Source: Spirochaetae bacterium HGW-Spirochaetae-1
GTDB taxonomy: Bacteria > Spirochaetota > UBA4802 > UBA5550
Reading direction: 5' to 3'
Assembly (NCBI GenBank): GCA_002839375.1
Contig: PGXY01000008.1
Coordinates: 62,001-126,000 of the forward strand
DNA: 64,000 nucleotides
The position numbers were made by a program, and so were the translations under genes. Each line of letters begins with the position of its first letter. The stretch's first letter is position 1. Shown piece by piece: positions 34,129 to 42,445 of the stretch. The notes beneath the pieces are model-generated. The model saw nothing but the letters and a program-made list of their open reading frames with translations, did not search any database and was not told where the DNA came from.

Positions 34129-35034
34129 CTAATTTTTCAATTCCGTTTCTTTTATTTTCACTTTTACATAATCCATGTCCAGGGGCAGGGGCTTCGCTTT
34201 ATCAATAAACAATGTCAGCGCGCCATTGGGACAGTGTTCAACGCATAGCTCGCATCCCATGCATTCCTTCTGATCATAAATGCGGCCGTTTTTATCCAGC
34301 TTGATATTTCCGAAGTTACATGTTTTGATACAGGTACCGCATTTTTTGCATTTCTTCTCATCCCATTTCACCGAGTAGCCTGATTTCATGGTCATGGTCG
34401 TGTCGGGATGTATTTTTCTGGTCAGTTTTGATGCACGGAGACTGACGCAGTAATCGGGATGGCATGTGCAGATAACTCCCGTGCTACCGCCAGTGGCGAC
34501 CTTGAAAAATGCCTGCGTTATGTAACCTTCTTTTCGGAAGTCCTTGATAATTTGCAGCGCCTCCTCGCGTTTTACCTGTCGGGGATTGTATTTTTGGCAG
34601 GAATCAAGCCAGAATTTACCGGTACCGCTTCCCACAACAAAACATGAGTTGATTTTTTCCTTGGGGGCATTAAATGTTTTTTTGCACGGGCAGTCCATTA
34701 CAACGATAAATTCGTGATCTTTAAACAGTATCTTATGTGCGTATTTATAGGGTACAATTTTTTTGTTTTCATCAGATACAAGGTTTATATCTTCGTTGAG
34801 CGTGAATATTTTAGTTGTGTCTTCACTGGACAATACCTTACTGTGATATCTGTTAAAGACGAAATTACCGGCATATTTCAGCGGCTTGAACCAGGTCAGG
34901 TATCCAAGTGGAATGAATATCTTTGAAAGTATGCTCACATAGGGGTAGTAAAATTTGAAATAAAGGTAATTATGGATGGCCTTATCCCATCGCCATCCAT
35001 GTTTTTTCATTAGTACTTTTGTCGATTCTTTCAC
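34129..35034 (-). CDS. Ferredoxin-type protein with two 4Fe-4S clusters
   Basis: Protein of 301 residues. The C-terminal ~80 residues carry two classical cluster motifs, CKKCGTCIKTC and CMGCELCVEHCP. The middle part has further Cys pairs (DCPCKKT, CTCHPDYC) that could hold another cofactor. N-terminal residues ~20-65 are hydrophobic and aromatic-rich, suggesting membrane contact. It is the first gene of a two-gene unit with the GMC oxidoreductase and is related in layout to the protein at 40419. It likely carries electrons between the GMC enzyme and the quinone pool. Confidence 0.82.
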   Translation of the reverse strand: MKESTKVLMKKHGWRWDKAIHNYLYFKFYYPYVSILSKIFIPLGYLTWFKPLKYAGNFVFNRYHSKVLSSEDTTKIFTLNEDINLVSDENKKIVPYKYAHKILFKDHEFIVVMDCPCKKTFNAPKEKINSCFVVGSGTGKFWLDSCQKYNPRQVKREEALQIIKDFRKEGYITQAFFKVATGGSTGVICTCHPDYCVSLRASKLTRKIHPDTTMTMKSGYSVKWDEKKCKKCGTCIKTCNFGNIKLDKNGRIYDQKECMGCELCVEHCPNGALTLFIDKAKPLPLDMDYVKVKIKETELKN

Positions 35035-35168
35035 GTTATAGACCTCCTCTCTGATTTATTTGTTTTAAAGCAAGGTTATTAACCTTATGTTTGTCACCAG
35101 ATACAGCCAAATGAATAGTAGGAATAAAAAAGTACTTCCTTTATAATGAATTAACTTTTATATTAATA

Positions 35169-35186
35169 GACCTGACGCGTCAGGTC
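35169..35186. promoter_or_regulatory. 18-bp perfect palindrome, TetR operator
   Basis: GACCTGACGCGTCAGGTC lies in the 363-bp gap (35035-35397) between the divergent ferredoxin/GMC unit and the second TetR gene. A TTGACG block at 35341 may be the TetR promoter. Apart from these, the gap is AT-rich and shows nothing else. This is the classic layout of a local TetR switch. Confidence 0.7.
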
Positions 35187-35397
35187 CATATCTATATTCC
35201 GGCAAATTAAATGTCAAGAAGAAATGGATAAAAATATATTTTTAAACGTGGAGATACTACGGATGTTTTTCATTGGGGTATAAAACAGACTGCATATATT
35301 AAAAAATCATGAGTAGAAAAGACTATCCTTAAATATATTATTGACGTTATCCATAGAAATATAGTAGATATGGGAAAAAATCAACCGGGTAAAAGGC

Positions 35398-36015
35398 ATG
35401 ACCAGTAAAGGAGAACAGAGGAAAGAAGAGCTGCTTGAAAGCGCAAAAAAGATATTTGCGCAGAAAGGATACTATGAAACCTACGTGGAGGAAATCATAC
35501 GTGATGCAGCCATTGGGAAGGGGACCTTCTATCGTTATTTTAAAAATAAAGAAGAAATATTCGTTGCTCTGCTTCACCGTTTTCTTGATCAGTGGGAGGT
35601 GCAGGTGCTCTTTGATACGGAGGAGCAGAGGCAGAAGAATCTGCTTGGCTATTTCAAGATATTGATACGCCGGAGCCTGACTTTTTTTATGAACAACGAG
35701 GACCTCTGCAATATCTATCTGCGTGTGGGACCGGGTCTCAATACCATCTATGAACCATTTCTGGGCAAATTCGAGAACCGTATGCTGCGTTATATTGTCA
35801 ATGAACTGGAAGCTGCGGAAAAGAAAGGCATTCTCACGATCAATCTGGATATCGAGCTTGCATCCAATATGATAGCCGGCGCTTTTCTCCGCGTTGATTA
35901 CTATTATTTTGTCCTGAAAAAAAATAACCGTAAGTCAATAGATTTGGACAGGCTCACCGATGATTTTTATACTATCATCATGAACGGGATTCTCGGTTCT
36001 CTGGCCCGGGCATGA
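35398..36015 (+). CDS. TetR-family regulator (second)
   Basis: Protein of 205 residues. The helix-turn-helix spans about 10-58 with the signature AAIGKGTFYRYFKNKEEIF. The C-terminal ligand domain is helical and hydrophobic. It is divergent from the ferredoxin/GMC unit across a perfect 18-bp palindrome, which is its likely operator. A similar palindrome lies upstream of the crotonase at 8 kb. Its stop is one base from the end of the convergent cyclase gene. The ligand is unknown. Confidence 0.87.
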   Translation: MTSKGEQRKEELLESAKKIFAQKGYYETYVEEIIRDAAIGKGTFYRYFKNKEEIFVALLHRFLDQWEVQVLFDTEEQRQKNLLGYFKILIRRSLTFFMNNEDLCNIYLRVGPGLNTIYEPFLGKFENRMLRYIVNELEAAEKKGILTINLDIELASNMIAGAFLRVDYYYFVLKKNNRKSIDLDRLTDDFYTIIMNGILGSLARA

Positions 36016-36016
36016 C

Positions 36017-36793
36017 TCAATCGTCCACGAGGGCAACGGCTCGTATCCAGCCGGCGCTTGCTTTCCGTATCTTGACGGGAAAACAGAAAAAGGTGAACCC
36101 CGAGGCCGGAAGGCTTTCCAGGTTTGTCAGCTTTTCTATATGACAGTATCCTTTTTCTATGCCGGCGAAATGACCTTCCCAGATGATTGAATTGTCCTTT
36201 GTCTTCGCGTATTCCCCGGCGATGATGGGTAGCGGCCGGTCCCAGCTCCAGGCATCGGTGCCCACGACTTTTACTCCCTGTGAACAGAGCCAGAGTGTGG
36301 CTTCTTTTCCCATGCCGCATCCCTTCATGAGATATTCCGGCTTGCCCCAGTATTTGTCCGCCCCGGTATTTACGAGTACGATATCGCCCTGCTGTAATTC
36401 ATAGCTCATGTCGGAAAATGACTTTTCAATATCCCGTGCCGTGACAAGGTACCCGTCGGGAAAGTGCCTGAAATCCAGTTTGACCCCCCTGCCCATGCAC
36501 CATTCCAGGGGTATTTCGTCGATTGTCAGCGCCCGTGCCCCCCCATCCATGGTGGGATGGTAGTGCCAGGGGGCATCGAGGTGCGTGCCCGAATGGGTGC
36601 TGAGCGAGACAAGCTCCATGGCCCAGCCTTTTCCGTCAGGCAGATCCTTCTCCGGGTCTATGCCGGGGAAAAAAAGTTTCATCTGCCCGGCCCCCTCGCT
36701 GTGATCCACATATTGAATTTTGGGGATCATCATGGGAGGGTCTGAAGGCAGGTCGTTTTCAACGGCAATACTGAGGTCGATGAGATGCGCCAT
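36017..36793 (-). CDS. Cyclase/kynurenine-formamidase-like metal hydrolase
   Basis: Protein of 258 residues in the cyclase (PF04199-type) family. The metal motif HSGTHLDAPWHYHP near residue 67 is complete (HxGTHxDxPxH), and a second region VVGTDAWSWDRP is also typical. Members hydrolyse amides, lactones or cyclic esters. Here the substrate is unknown, but a ring-lactone in the same pathway is possible. It begins 29 bp after the START-domain gene on the same strand, so the two form an operon. Confidence 0.85.
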   Translation of the reverse strand: MAHLIDLSIAVENDLPSDPPMMIPKIQYVDHSEGAGQMKLFFPGIDPEKDLPDGKGWAMELVSLSTHSGTHLDAPWHYHPTMDGGARALTIDEIPLEWCMGRGVKLDFRHFPDGYLVTARDIEKSFSDMSYELQQGDIVLVNTGADKYWGKPEYLMKGCGMGKEATLWLCSQGVKVVGTDAWSWDRPLPIIAGEYAKTKDNSIIWEGHFAGIEKGYCHIEKLTNLESLPASGFTFFCFPVKIRKASAGWIRAVALVDD

Positions 36794-36822
36794 GTGTGCC
36801 TCCTTCCGGTTTGAATTTTGTT

Positions 36823-37482
36823 CTACAGGCCGGCCCTTTTTTTATAGATATCCTTGCCTACTTCACTCTGAAGTTTTTTAAGGGTATTGAAGGGCTGTGC
36901 TGTAGCGAACATGTTCAGTACCCATGCGGGAAGTGCCACTCCAGGCTCTGCGTGAGCATTATAGATGAATTTTGTCTTGTCAGGTCCCTGTCGTGTGGCG
37001 GTGAAAATAGCGAACATTTTAGGCATGCGTACCCGGTTATTGTCTTTGGTCTTTTTTTCCATATTGTACTGTTCAACATCGGGGGATGATATGTTCCTGA
37101 CGCTGACCGTGATAGTCCCCTTGGCGAAATCTTTGTTGTAATCACATACGGCGACAGTGTCACGGTCGCTGATGGGCCAGGGGACGTCTACGACATGATA
37201 TACGACTTTCTTCGATGGATTGATCATCTTGATCACCGTCTGTTCAATGCAATCGGCGAACCAGAGTTTCCAACGGGAGTTGTCGTACAGCACTTCCCAA
37301 ACGACTTCAAGCGGGGCGTTGAGGGTACATTCGGCTTTCAATTCTTTCATGGGAGAGCCGGGAACCGGTTTGTTGAGCACCAGAATACCATCACCCTGTT
37401 TTGCGGTCTGCCATTCCGAGCTTGCAAACAGTGTGATCGAAGAAAGAAGAATAACGGCTGTTAGTAAATTATTTATTTTCAC
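36823..37482 (-). CDS. Secreted START-domain lipid-binding protein
   Basis: The GTG at 37482 (AGGAGG 5 nt upstream) gives 219 residues beginning with a signal peptide (MKINNLLTAVILLSSITLFA, cut near SSEWQ). The mature protein is a START/polyketide-cyclase-like domain: NAPLEVVWEVLYDNSRWKLW, the HVVDVPWPISDRD segment, and a C-terminal helix with LPAWVLNMFATAQPFNTLKKLQ. START proteins bind sterols or phospholipids in a deep pocket. It probably works in the periplasm on the substrate of this locus. First gene of a unit with the cyclase. Confidence 0.85.
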   Translation of the reverse strand: MKINNLLTAVILLSSITLFASSEWQTAKQGDGILVLNKPVPGSPMKELKAECTLNAPLEVVWEVLYDNSRWKLWFADCIEQTVIKMINPSKKVVYHVVDVPWPISDRDTVAVCDYNKDFAKGTITVSVRNISSPDVEQYNMEKKTKDNNRVRMPKMFAIFTATRQGPDKTKFIYNAHAEPGVALPAWVLNMFATAQPFNTLKKLQSEVGKDIYKKRAGL

Positions 37483-37672
37483 GGGAACCTCCTGATATAT
37501 GATTGTGCGGTGATTGCTCATGCAGCATGTTGGACTTGTATTACAGACACCACGTTACTTTTATATGGTCACGATTTGTAAATGGCAATAAAAATTTTCC
37601 GGAAGCGCGTTTTCTCTTGCGAATCCGGTTCAGCACACTATCCCCGGTTACCCGCATCAGCCTAATTTTTTC

Positions 37673-37746
37673 TTGACTAAAATAAAACGCTTTATAGCAT
37701 CGGAGAAAATTGGTTGGATGTCCAATCATTTATTGGATGTCGGAAT
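37673..37746. promoter_or_regulatory. Promoter and tandem operators of the large acyl-CoA dehydrogenase gene
   Basis: TTGACT (37673-37678) in TTTTCTTGACT, a 16-bp spacer and TAGCAT (37695-37700), then TTGGATGTCCAA (37714-37725) and a partial copy TTGGATGTCGGA (37733-37744). These match the sites at 12.57, 12.70 and 27.61 kb. Confidence 0.6.
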
Positions 37747-37772
37747 AAAAACAGGGCTGTTAGGAGGTGACT

Positions 37773-39647
37773 ATGGCCATAAATCCCATTATTGATTCAC
37801 GAGATGTGAGGTTTGTTCTTTTTGAAATGCTTGAAACAGACAAACTCAAAGACAGATACCCGCAGTATGCTGAGCATGACCGGGACGTATATGAAGAAAT
37901 ACTCGAGTTGGCGGAGAGGATAGCCGTAGAGAAAAATTATCCCGCCAGTGCAGAAGCCGACAAGATCGGCTGCTCCTATGACCCGGCTACCAAATCGGTG
38001 AAGATTCCCCAGTGCTACAAGGAGCCCATCAGCGCTTTTTACGAAGCGGGATTTCTCGCCCTGGGAGAATCGGAAGAGATTGGCGGCATGGGAATGCCTC
38101 AGAACATCACACAGGCCTGCAACGAAATGTTCATGGCCGGCAGCATGCCCATGATGATGTATCCGGGTCTGGGACATGGTTCCATGATGCTCATACACAA
38201 CTTCGGCACAGAAGAACAGAAGAAAATATATACCGGGAAAATGCTTGAGGGAAAATGGGGAGGCACGATGTGTCTGACCGAGCCCGAAGCCGGTTCCGAT
38301 GTTGGTGCCCTTAAGACAAAGGCCGTTAAACAGGCCGACGGATCATATCTTGTCACGGGACAGAAGATATTCATCACCGCCGGAGACAATGATTACTATG
38401 AAAATATAATTCATCCCGTTCTTGCCAGAATAGAAGGGGACCCTGTGGGAACCAAGGGAATATCCATATTCCTGGTTCCGAAATATCATGTTAAAGCCGA
38501 CGGCTCTCTGGGCGATAAAAATGATGTTGTCTGTGCCGGTATCGAACATAAAATGGGCATAAAAGGGTCTGCGACCTGTACCATGAGTTTCGGTGAAAAC
38601 GGCAAGTGTGTCGGTTATCTTCTCGGTGAGGAACGTCAGGGAATGAAGATCATGTTTCAGATGATGAACGAGGCCCGCCTGGGTGTGGGCGTACAGGCCC
38701 TGGCTCTTTCTTCATCGGCTTACATGCATTCGATTACCTTCGCCAGAAACCGTGTGCAGAGCGTGCACGTGACACAGATGATGAATCCCGAGGCGAAGCC
38801 GGTGCCCATCATACAGCACCCCGACGTCAAGCGCATGCTGATGTGGATGAAGTCCCATGTGGAAGGCATGCGGATGCTCTGCTACCTTATGGCTGACTGT
38901 CTCACGGTCGAGCATGTGGATAAGGGTGATACAGGCAAGGAAGCACGCGCGCTTGCCGAGTTCGTACTTCCTATCTGCAAGGCGGGGAACACCGATACAT
39001 CGGTGCTGGTTACTTCCGAAGCGGTACAGGTCTACGGCGGTTCGGGATACTGCTCAGATTATCCCGTGGAGCAGCTCATGAGGGATTCCAAGATCACAGC
39101 TATATACGAGGGAACTAACGGTATCCAGTCTCTCGACCTCATGATGAGAAAACTTCTCATGAACAAAGAGCAGTACAATTATTCCATTTTTGTGAAAAAT
39201 GTGAAGGGAGTCATTGAAAAAGCCCGCGGTATCGTTGATGATAAATACATCACCTCGGTGGAGCGCGGACTGGCTAAAGTTGATGAAATAGTAAATAAGA
39301 AGAAGGAACTCATGGCCGGCATGAAGATAATGCAGATTCTCATGAATGCCAAGCCATTTCTGGATATGATGTTCGTTATGACCCTGGGGTGGCTCCATCT
39401 CTGGTCGCTTACCGTGGCCCAGCCGAAAATGGCGCAGCTTATCGGTGATAAGAAGGGAGAGGAACTGGACAAACTGCTCATGGACAACCAGGAAGCCGCC
39501 TACTACCGTGGACGTGTTCTTTCCTCACAGTATTACATCGGCGCACTGTTTCCGGAGCTTTTTGGTAAAGCCGAAGCCATTCTCAATCTGGAATCGGCTG
39601 TTGTCAAAGCAAATGAATACATTTTCACGGGTGCTCCGGCAGAGTAA
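37773..39647 (+). CDS. Large acyl-CoA dehydrogenase (DmdC/FadE5-like)
   Basis: The ATG at 37773 with AGGAGG 5 nt upstream is used. The 624-residue protein has an extra N-terminal helical part, the usual core (MCLTEPEAGSDVGAL, VTGQKIFITAGD) and the C-terminal catalytic motif IYEGTNGIQSLDL with its Glu, followed by ~150 residues of extension. Members of this long group accept bulky or thioether acyl-CoAs. It has its own operator copies of the TetR regulon and probably starts the beta-oxidation of the substrate. It is followed by coaE. Confidence 0.92.
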   Translation: MAINPIIDSRDVRFVLFEMLETDKLKDRYPQYAEHDRDVYEEILELAERIAVEKNYPASAEADKIGCSYDPATKSVKIPQCYKEPISAFYEAGFLALGESEEIGGMGMPQNITQACNEMFMAGSMPMMMYPGLGHGSMMLIHNFGTEEQKKIYTGKMLEGKWGGTMCLTEPEAGSDVGALKTKAVKQADGSYLVTGQKIFITAGDNDYYENIIHPVLARIEGDPVGTKGISIFLVPKYHVKADGSLGDKNDVVCAGIEHKMGIKGSATCTMSFGENGKCVGYLLGEERQGMKIMFQMMNEARLGVGVQALALSSSAYMHSITFARNRVQSVHVTQMMNPEAKPVPIIQHPDVKRMLMWMKSHVEGMRMLCYLMADCLTVEHVDKGDTGKEARALAEFVLPICKAGNTDTSVLVTSEAVQVYGGSGYCSDYPVEQLMRDSKITAIYEGTNGIQSLDLMMRKLLMNKEQYNYSIFVKNVKGVIEKARGIVDDKYITSVERGLAKVDEIVNKKKELMAGMKIMQILMNAKPFLDMMFVMTLGWLHLWSLTVAQPKMAQLIGDKKGEELDKLLMDNQEAAYYRGRVLSSQYYIGALFPELFGKAEAILNLESAVVKANEYIFTGAPAE

Positions 39648-39680
39648 GTAAATTAAACTGAATTTTTGATACGGGGAAGC

Positions 39681-39722
39681 ATTTCCGGGCGTGGGGAACG
39701 TTAATCTCCTCCGCCCGGAAAT
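39681..39722. other. 11-bp perfect hairpin between acyl-CoA dehydrogenase and coaE
   Basis: ATTTCCGGGCG (39681-39691) and its complement (39712-39722) with a 20-nt loop, ending 16 bp before the coaE start. No T-run follows. It may weaken read-through into coaE or protect the upstream message. Confidence 0.5.
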
Positions 39723-39737
39723 TGCAGGAGAATCATC

Positions 39738-40367
39738 ATGAACCAGGAAACTATTGCTTTTATACGAAAGTGCCCGGCATTAACGGGAAGCATCGCCACG
39801 GGAAAATCAACAGTGGCGCGTGTTTTCATGAACCGGGGAGGGCATGTGATCGATACGGATATCATCGCCAGGGAGGTTGTGGAGCCGGGGCAGCCGGGAC
39901 TGGAAGAGCTTCGGCAGGCCTTCGGTGAAACGATAATCAATAGCGACGGCACGCTGAACCGGGAGGCTCTTCGTGCAATAATGATCAGTGACGGGTCAAA
40001 GCGCAGGCTCCTGGACAGTATCCTCCATCCTCATATCAACAACAGGGTTTTGCAGCGTATTGAATATCACCGGAACAACGATGACGGCAAGCCCGTCATT
40101 ATTGATGTCCCGCTTCTTTTCGAAGCGGGGTGGGACAAGCTCTTCGGAAAGGTCATAGTCGTGCACGTATCACGGGAAGCCCAGATTGAGCGGCTCATGA
40201 AAAGGGACAGGGTCGACCGGGTCACGGCTGAGGCTACCATTGCCACGCAGATGAGCGTTGATGTAAAGAAGGAAAAGGCCGGTATTATCATTGATAATTC
40301 AGGAACATTGAAAGAAACGGAAATCCTGGCGGAAAAAGTGTTTGATATGCTGTGCAGTGAGTGGTAA
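39738..40367 (+). CDS. coaE: Dephospho-CoA kinase
   Basis: Protein of 209 residues that adds the 3'-phosphate to dephospho-CoA in the last step of CoA synthesis. The P-loop LTGSIATGKST is at about 16-26; the conserved DTD/IAREVVEPG region and the IDVPLLFEAGWDKLF lid segment are typical. Its placement just after an acyl-CoA dehydrogenase and before a ferredoxin may reflect CoA demand or mere neighbourhood. GCAGGAG lies 10 nt upstream of the ATG. Confidence 0.93.
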   Translation: MNQETIAFIRKCPALTGSIATGKSTVARVFMNRGGHVIDTDIIAREVVEPGQPGLEELRQAFGETIINSDGTLNREALRAIMISDGSKRRLLDSILHPHINNRVLQRIEYHRNNDDGKPVIIDVPLLFEAGWDKLFGKVIVVHVSREAQIERLMKRDRVDRVTAEATIATQMSVDVKKEKAGIIIDNSGTLKETEILAEKVFDMLCSEW

Positions 40368-40418
40368 AACCCTTTTCGTACGGGCTCAATAATATTTTTC
40401 TCCCGGGAGGTGGCCTCC

Positions 40419-41261
40419 GTGAAGTATTTCGGCAGGTATGGAACATCAAAGAGATTTGCCAGGATTCTCGTTGCCTCCTCGTGGCCCGTCATTATTGCCG
40501 GAAAAAGACTCAGCAACGTACCTCTCCTTCGTTGGATAATCAATCCTTTTTTTAAGCGGCCCCACAATGAACTCACCGTCATACCTATTCAGGCCGCGGT
40601 GGAAAAACCAGAATCGGCCCTGATCCCGCGGCGTGTAATGGAAGGTCTTCTGTCCATGATCGATGATATATTTATTTTTGATGAATGTGTCTGTCGCAGT
40701 ATATGCGGGTGCTCGGAAAAACCGAAGAACATCGGCTGCATGGCCCTGGGCCCCTCTGCTAGGCGGATTCACCCGAGCCATGGACGGTGGGCCTCGCAGG
40801 AAGAAGCCTTTGCTCACGTGGACAGGGCGGCCCGGGCCGGGCTTGTCGCCAATGTGGCTCATACCTGGATAGATTCCGTCGCGTTCGGTCTCTCGGATTT
40901 CCGATCACTCATGTTCATCTGTTTCTGTGACGACTGCTGCTGTATTTTCCGCAGGCATATGAAGAGCCGGGGGCCTAACCTCGATAAAGCCTACCGGAAA
41001 CTGCCTGGCATCGGAATAACGGTGAATGGGGAGCTTTGCACGGGGTGCGGTTCCTGCGTGGATGGGTGTTTTCTTCATGCCATTGACCTGCGGGATGGGA
41101 CTGCATATATAACTGGAGACTGTGCCGGATGCGGCCGGTGTCTCGACGCATGCGCACAGGGAGCTCTTGCTCTGCACATGGACAGTGAGGGTGAGCTGCT
41201 GGACCAACTGGTGAGAAGAATTAAAAGCTTATCAACCATACCTCTCAACAATCCACGATAA
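40419..41261 (+). CDS. Ferredoxin-type protein with two 4Fe-4S clusters
   Basis: GTG 40419 is preferred (GGGAGG 8 nt upstream) to GTG 40410. The 280-residue protein ends with two cluster motifs, CTGCGSCVDGCFLHAI and CAGCGRCLDACAQGAL. The middle has a Cys-rich region (CVCRSICGC, CFCDDCCC) that could bind further metal. The architecture parallels the ferredoxin next to the GMC oxidoreductase. Its direct partner is unknown. Confidence 0.82.
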   Translation: MKYFGRYGTSKRFARILVASSWPVIIAGKRLSNVPLLRWIINPFFKRPHNELTVIPIQAAVEKPESALIPRRVMEGLLSMIDDIFIFDECVCRSICGCSEKPKNIGCMALGPSARRIHPSHGRWASQEEAFAHVDRAARAGLVANVAHTWIDSVAFGLSDFRSLMFICFCDDCCCIFRRHMKSRGPNLDKAYRKLPGIGITVNGELCTGCGSCVDGCFLHAIDLRDGTAYITGDCAGCGRCLDACAQGALALHMDSEGELLDQLVRRIKSLSTIPLNNPR

Positions 41262-41306
41262 AATTCGGTTCTTTCGTCGCCCGGTATCTATTTTTAACAA
41301 TCCATC

Positions 41307-41334
41307 TTGACACGTGGCGCGGAAGTGATATAAT
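41307..41334 (+). promoter_or_regulatory. Consensus sigma70-type promoter
   Basis: TTGACA (41307-41312), a 16-bp spacer and TATAAT (41329-41334). Both boxes match the consensus exactly. It serves the first STAS gene with a leader of about 84 nt. Confidence 0.8.
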
Positions 41335-41424
41335 CAAAAACCGGCGTGTCTGAAAAAATCCGTCGCTGTGTACATTGTGCTCCACAGTTATGTTGTTATT
41401 GTAGAAACAGCGGTAATATAGAAC

Positions 41425-41808
41425 ATGATTTTTAATATAATCGATAAAAGTGCCAGGCAGCGGGAAGATCTCGACTATACTTTTGTTGTTTTCAAAGCGG
41501 CAGCCGCAGATGTTTTTGATATGGACAGGGCCTTGGATTTCGGGCTCATTGTGAGAACCCTCATAAAGGGTGGTGCTGTGAAGATGATTATTGATATGTG
41601 CGATCTCCAGTTTATCGACAGTCAGGGGATCGGTATTGTCATCAACGCGGCCAAACTTATACGCGCCGGTCATGGCGATCTGGTGATGATAAACGTCGAT
41701 GAAAATATCCAGAATATCTTCAGACCTCTCAATCTTCATAAATTCATAAAGATCTTTGACACTGAAGAAGAGGCCATGAATTATCTGAGGTTTGCCTGGC
41801 GTAAATAG
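41425..41808 (+). CDS. STAS-domain anti-sigma factor antagonist
   Basis: Protein of 127 residues, a single STAS domain. The phosphorylatable Ser lies in FIDSQGIGIVIN, as in SpoIIAA/RsbV. Such proteins release partners from an anti-sigma kinase when unphosphorylated. The PP2C-ended hybrid kinase at 44501 is a natural candidate phosphatase. The gene has its own consensus promoter, and a paralogue follows 77 bp downstream. No RsbW-type kinase gene is seen in the window. Confidence 0.85.
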   Translation: MIFNIIDKSARQREDLDYTFVVFKAAAADVFDMDRALDFGLIVRTLIKGGAVKMIIDMCDLQFIDSQGIGIVINAAKLIRAGHGDLVMINVDENIQNIFRPLNLHKFIKIFDTEEEAMNYLRFAWRK

Positions 41809-41831
41809 ATACATGCCGGTCCCTTATGTTA

Positions 41832-41860
41832 TAGACAGGCAGCAACGGGGATAGTATAAT
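41832..41860 (+). promoter_or_regulatory. Near-consensus sigma70-type promoter
   Basis: TAGACA (41832-41837), a 17-bp spacer and TATAAT (41855-41860), 26 bp before the second STAS start. Confidence 0.75.
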
Positions 41861-41885
41861 AATACAGACTGCAACGGGAGAATGC

Positions 41886-42269
41886 ATGAACGTCAATATC
41901 GAAGTTGTTAAAGTGTCCCCCATAGTAAAGGATGTTATTGATTACAGTACTATCATTTTTAAAATACGATTTCCTAAAAGGGTTGATTTTGAGAACTCCA
42001 GGGATTTCTGGATATTTTTTAATGCACTCATTGAGGGCGGGGCTTTGAAATTGCTGCTGGATCTTCATGATCTTGAATATATCGACAGTTCAGGTATAGG
42101 TGTTCTGATCTCAACTGCAAAAGCCCTGCGGAAAAATTCCGGTGATGTTGTTCTCGCCAATGCCTCTTCGGATGTCCGGAATGTTTTCAAGGTGGTTAAT
42201 CTTCAGAGTTTTATCAAGCTATTCAATACCGATGGTGAGGCCTTCAATCATTTTCGTCTTGTAACATGA
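41886..42269 (+). CDS. STAS-domain anti-sigma factor antagonist (paralogue)
   Basis: Protein of 127 residues, same length as the preceding STAS protein. The Ser motif is EYIDSSGIGVLIST and the fold pattern is the same, with a shared ending (IKLFNTDGEAFNHF versus IKIFDTEEEAMNYL). It probably arose by tandem duplication of the neighbour, but it has its own promoter, so the two can be produced separately. A GGGAG ribosome site lies close to the ATG. Confidence 0.85.
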   Translation: MNVNIEVVKVSPIVKDVIDYSTIIFKIRFPKRVDFENSRDFWIFFNALIEGGALKLLLDLHDLEYIDSSGIGVLISTAKALRKNSGDVVLANASSDVRNVFKVVNLQSFIKLFNTDGEAFNHFRLVT

Positions 42270-42445
42270 TGAATTCGTCGATAGTAAACTCTATTTAGGT
42301 GTAATATCAACCTGTTGTTTTTATAACCGCCGGTTTTTTATTGATTGCTCATGTGTATCATAATAGTTATATTGAATGTAACCGGGACGTTCCGGCCATG
42401 ATTAATCCATTATGTGCGCGGGAGGATGACGCCAAATTTTACTAT

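Noticed and set aside
41245-41814. Antisense 189-residue frame over the first STAS gene
   Set aside because: It also covers a consensus promoter; no family.
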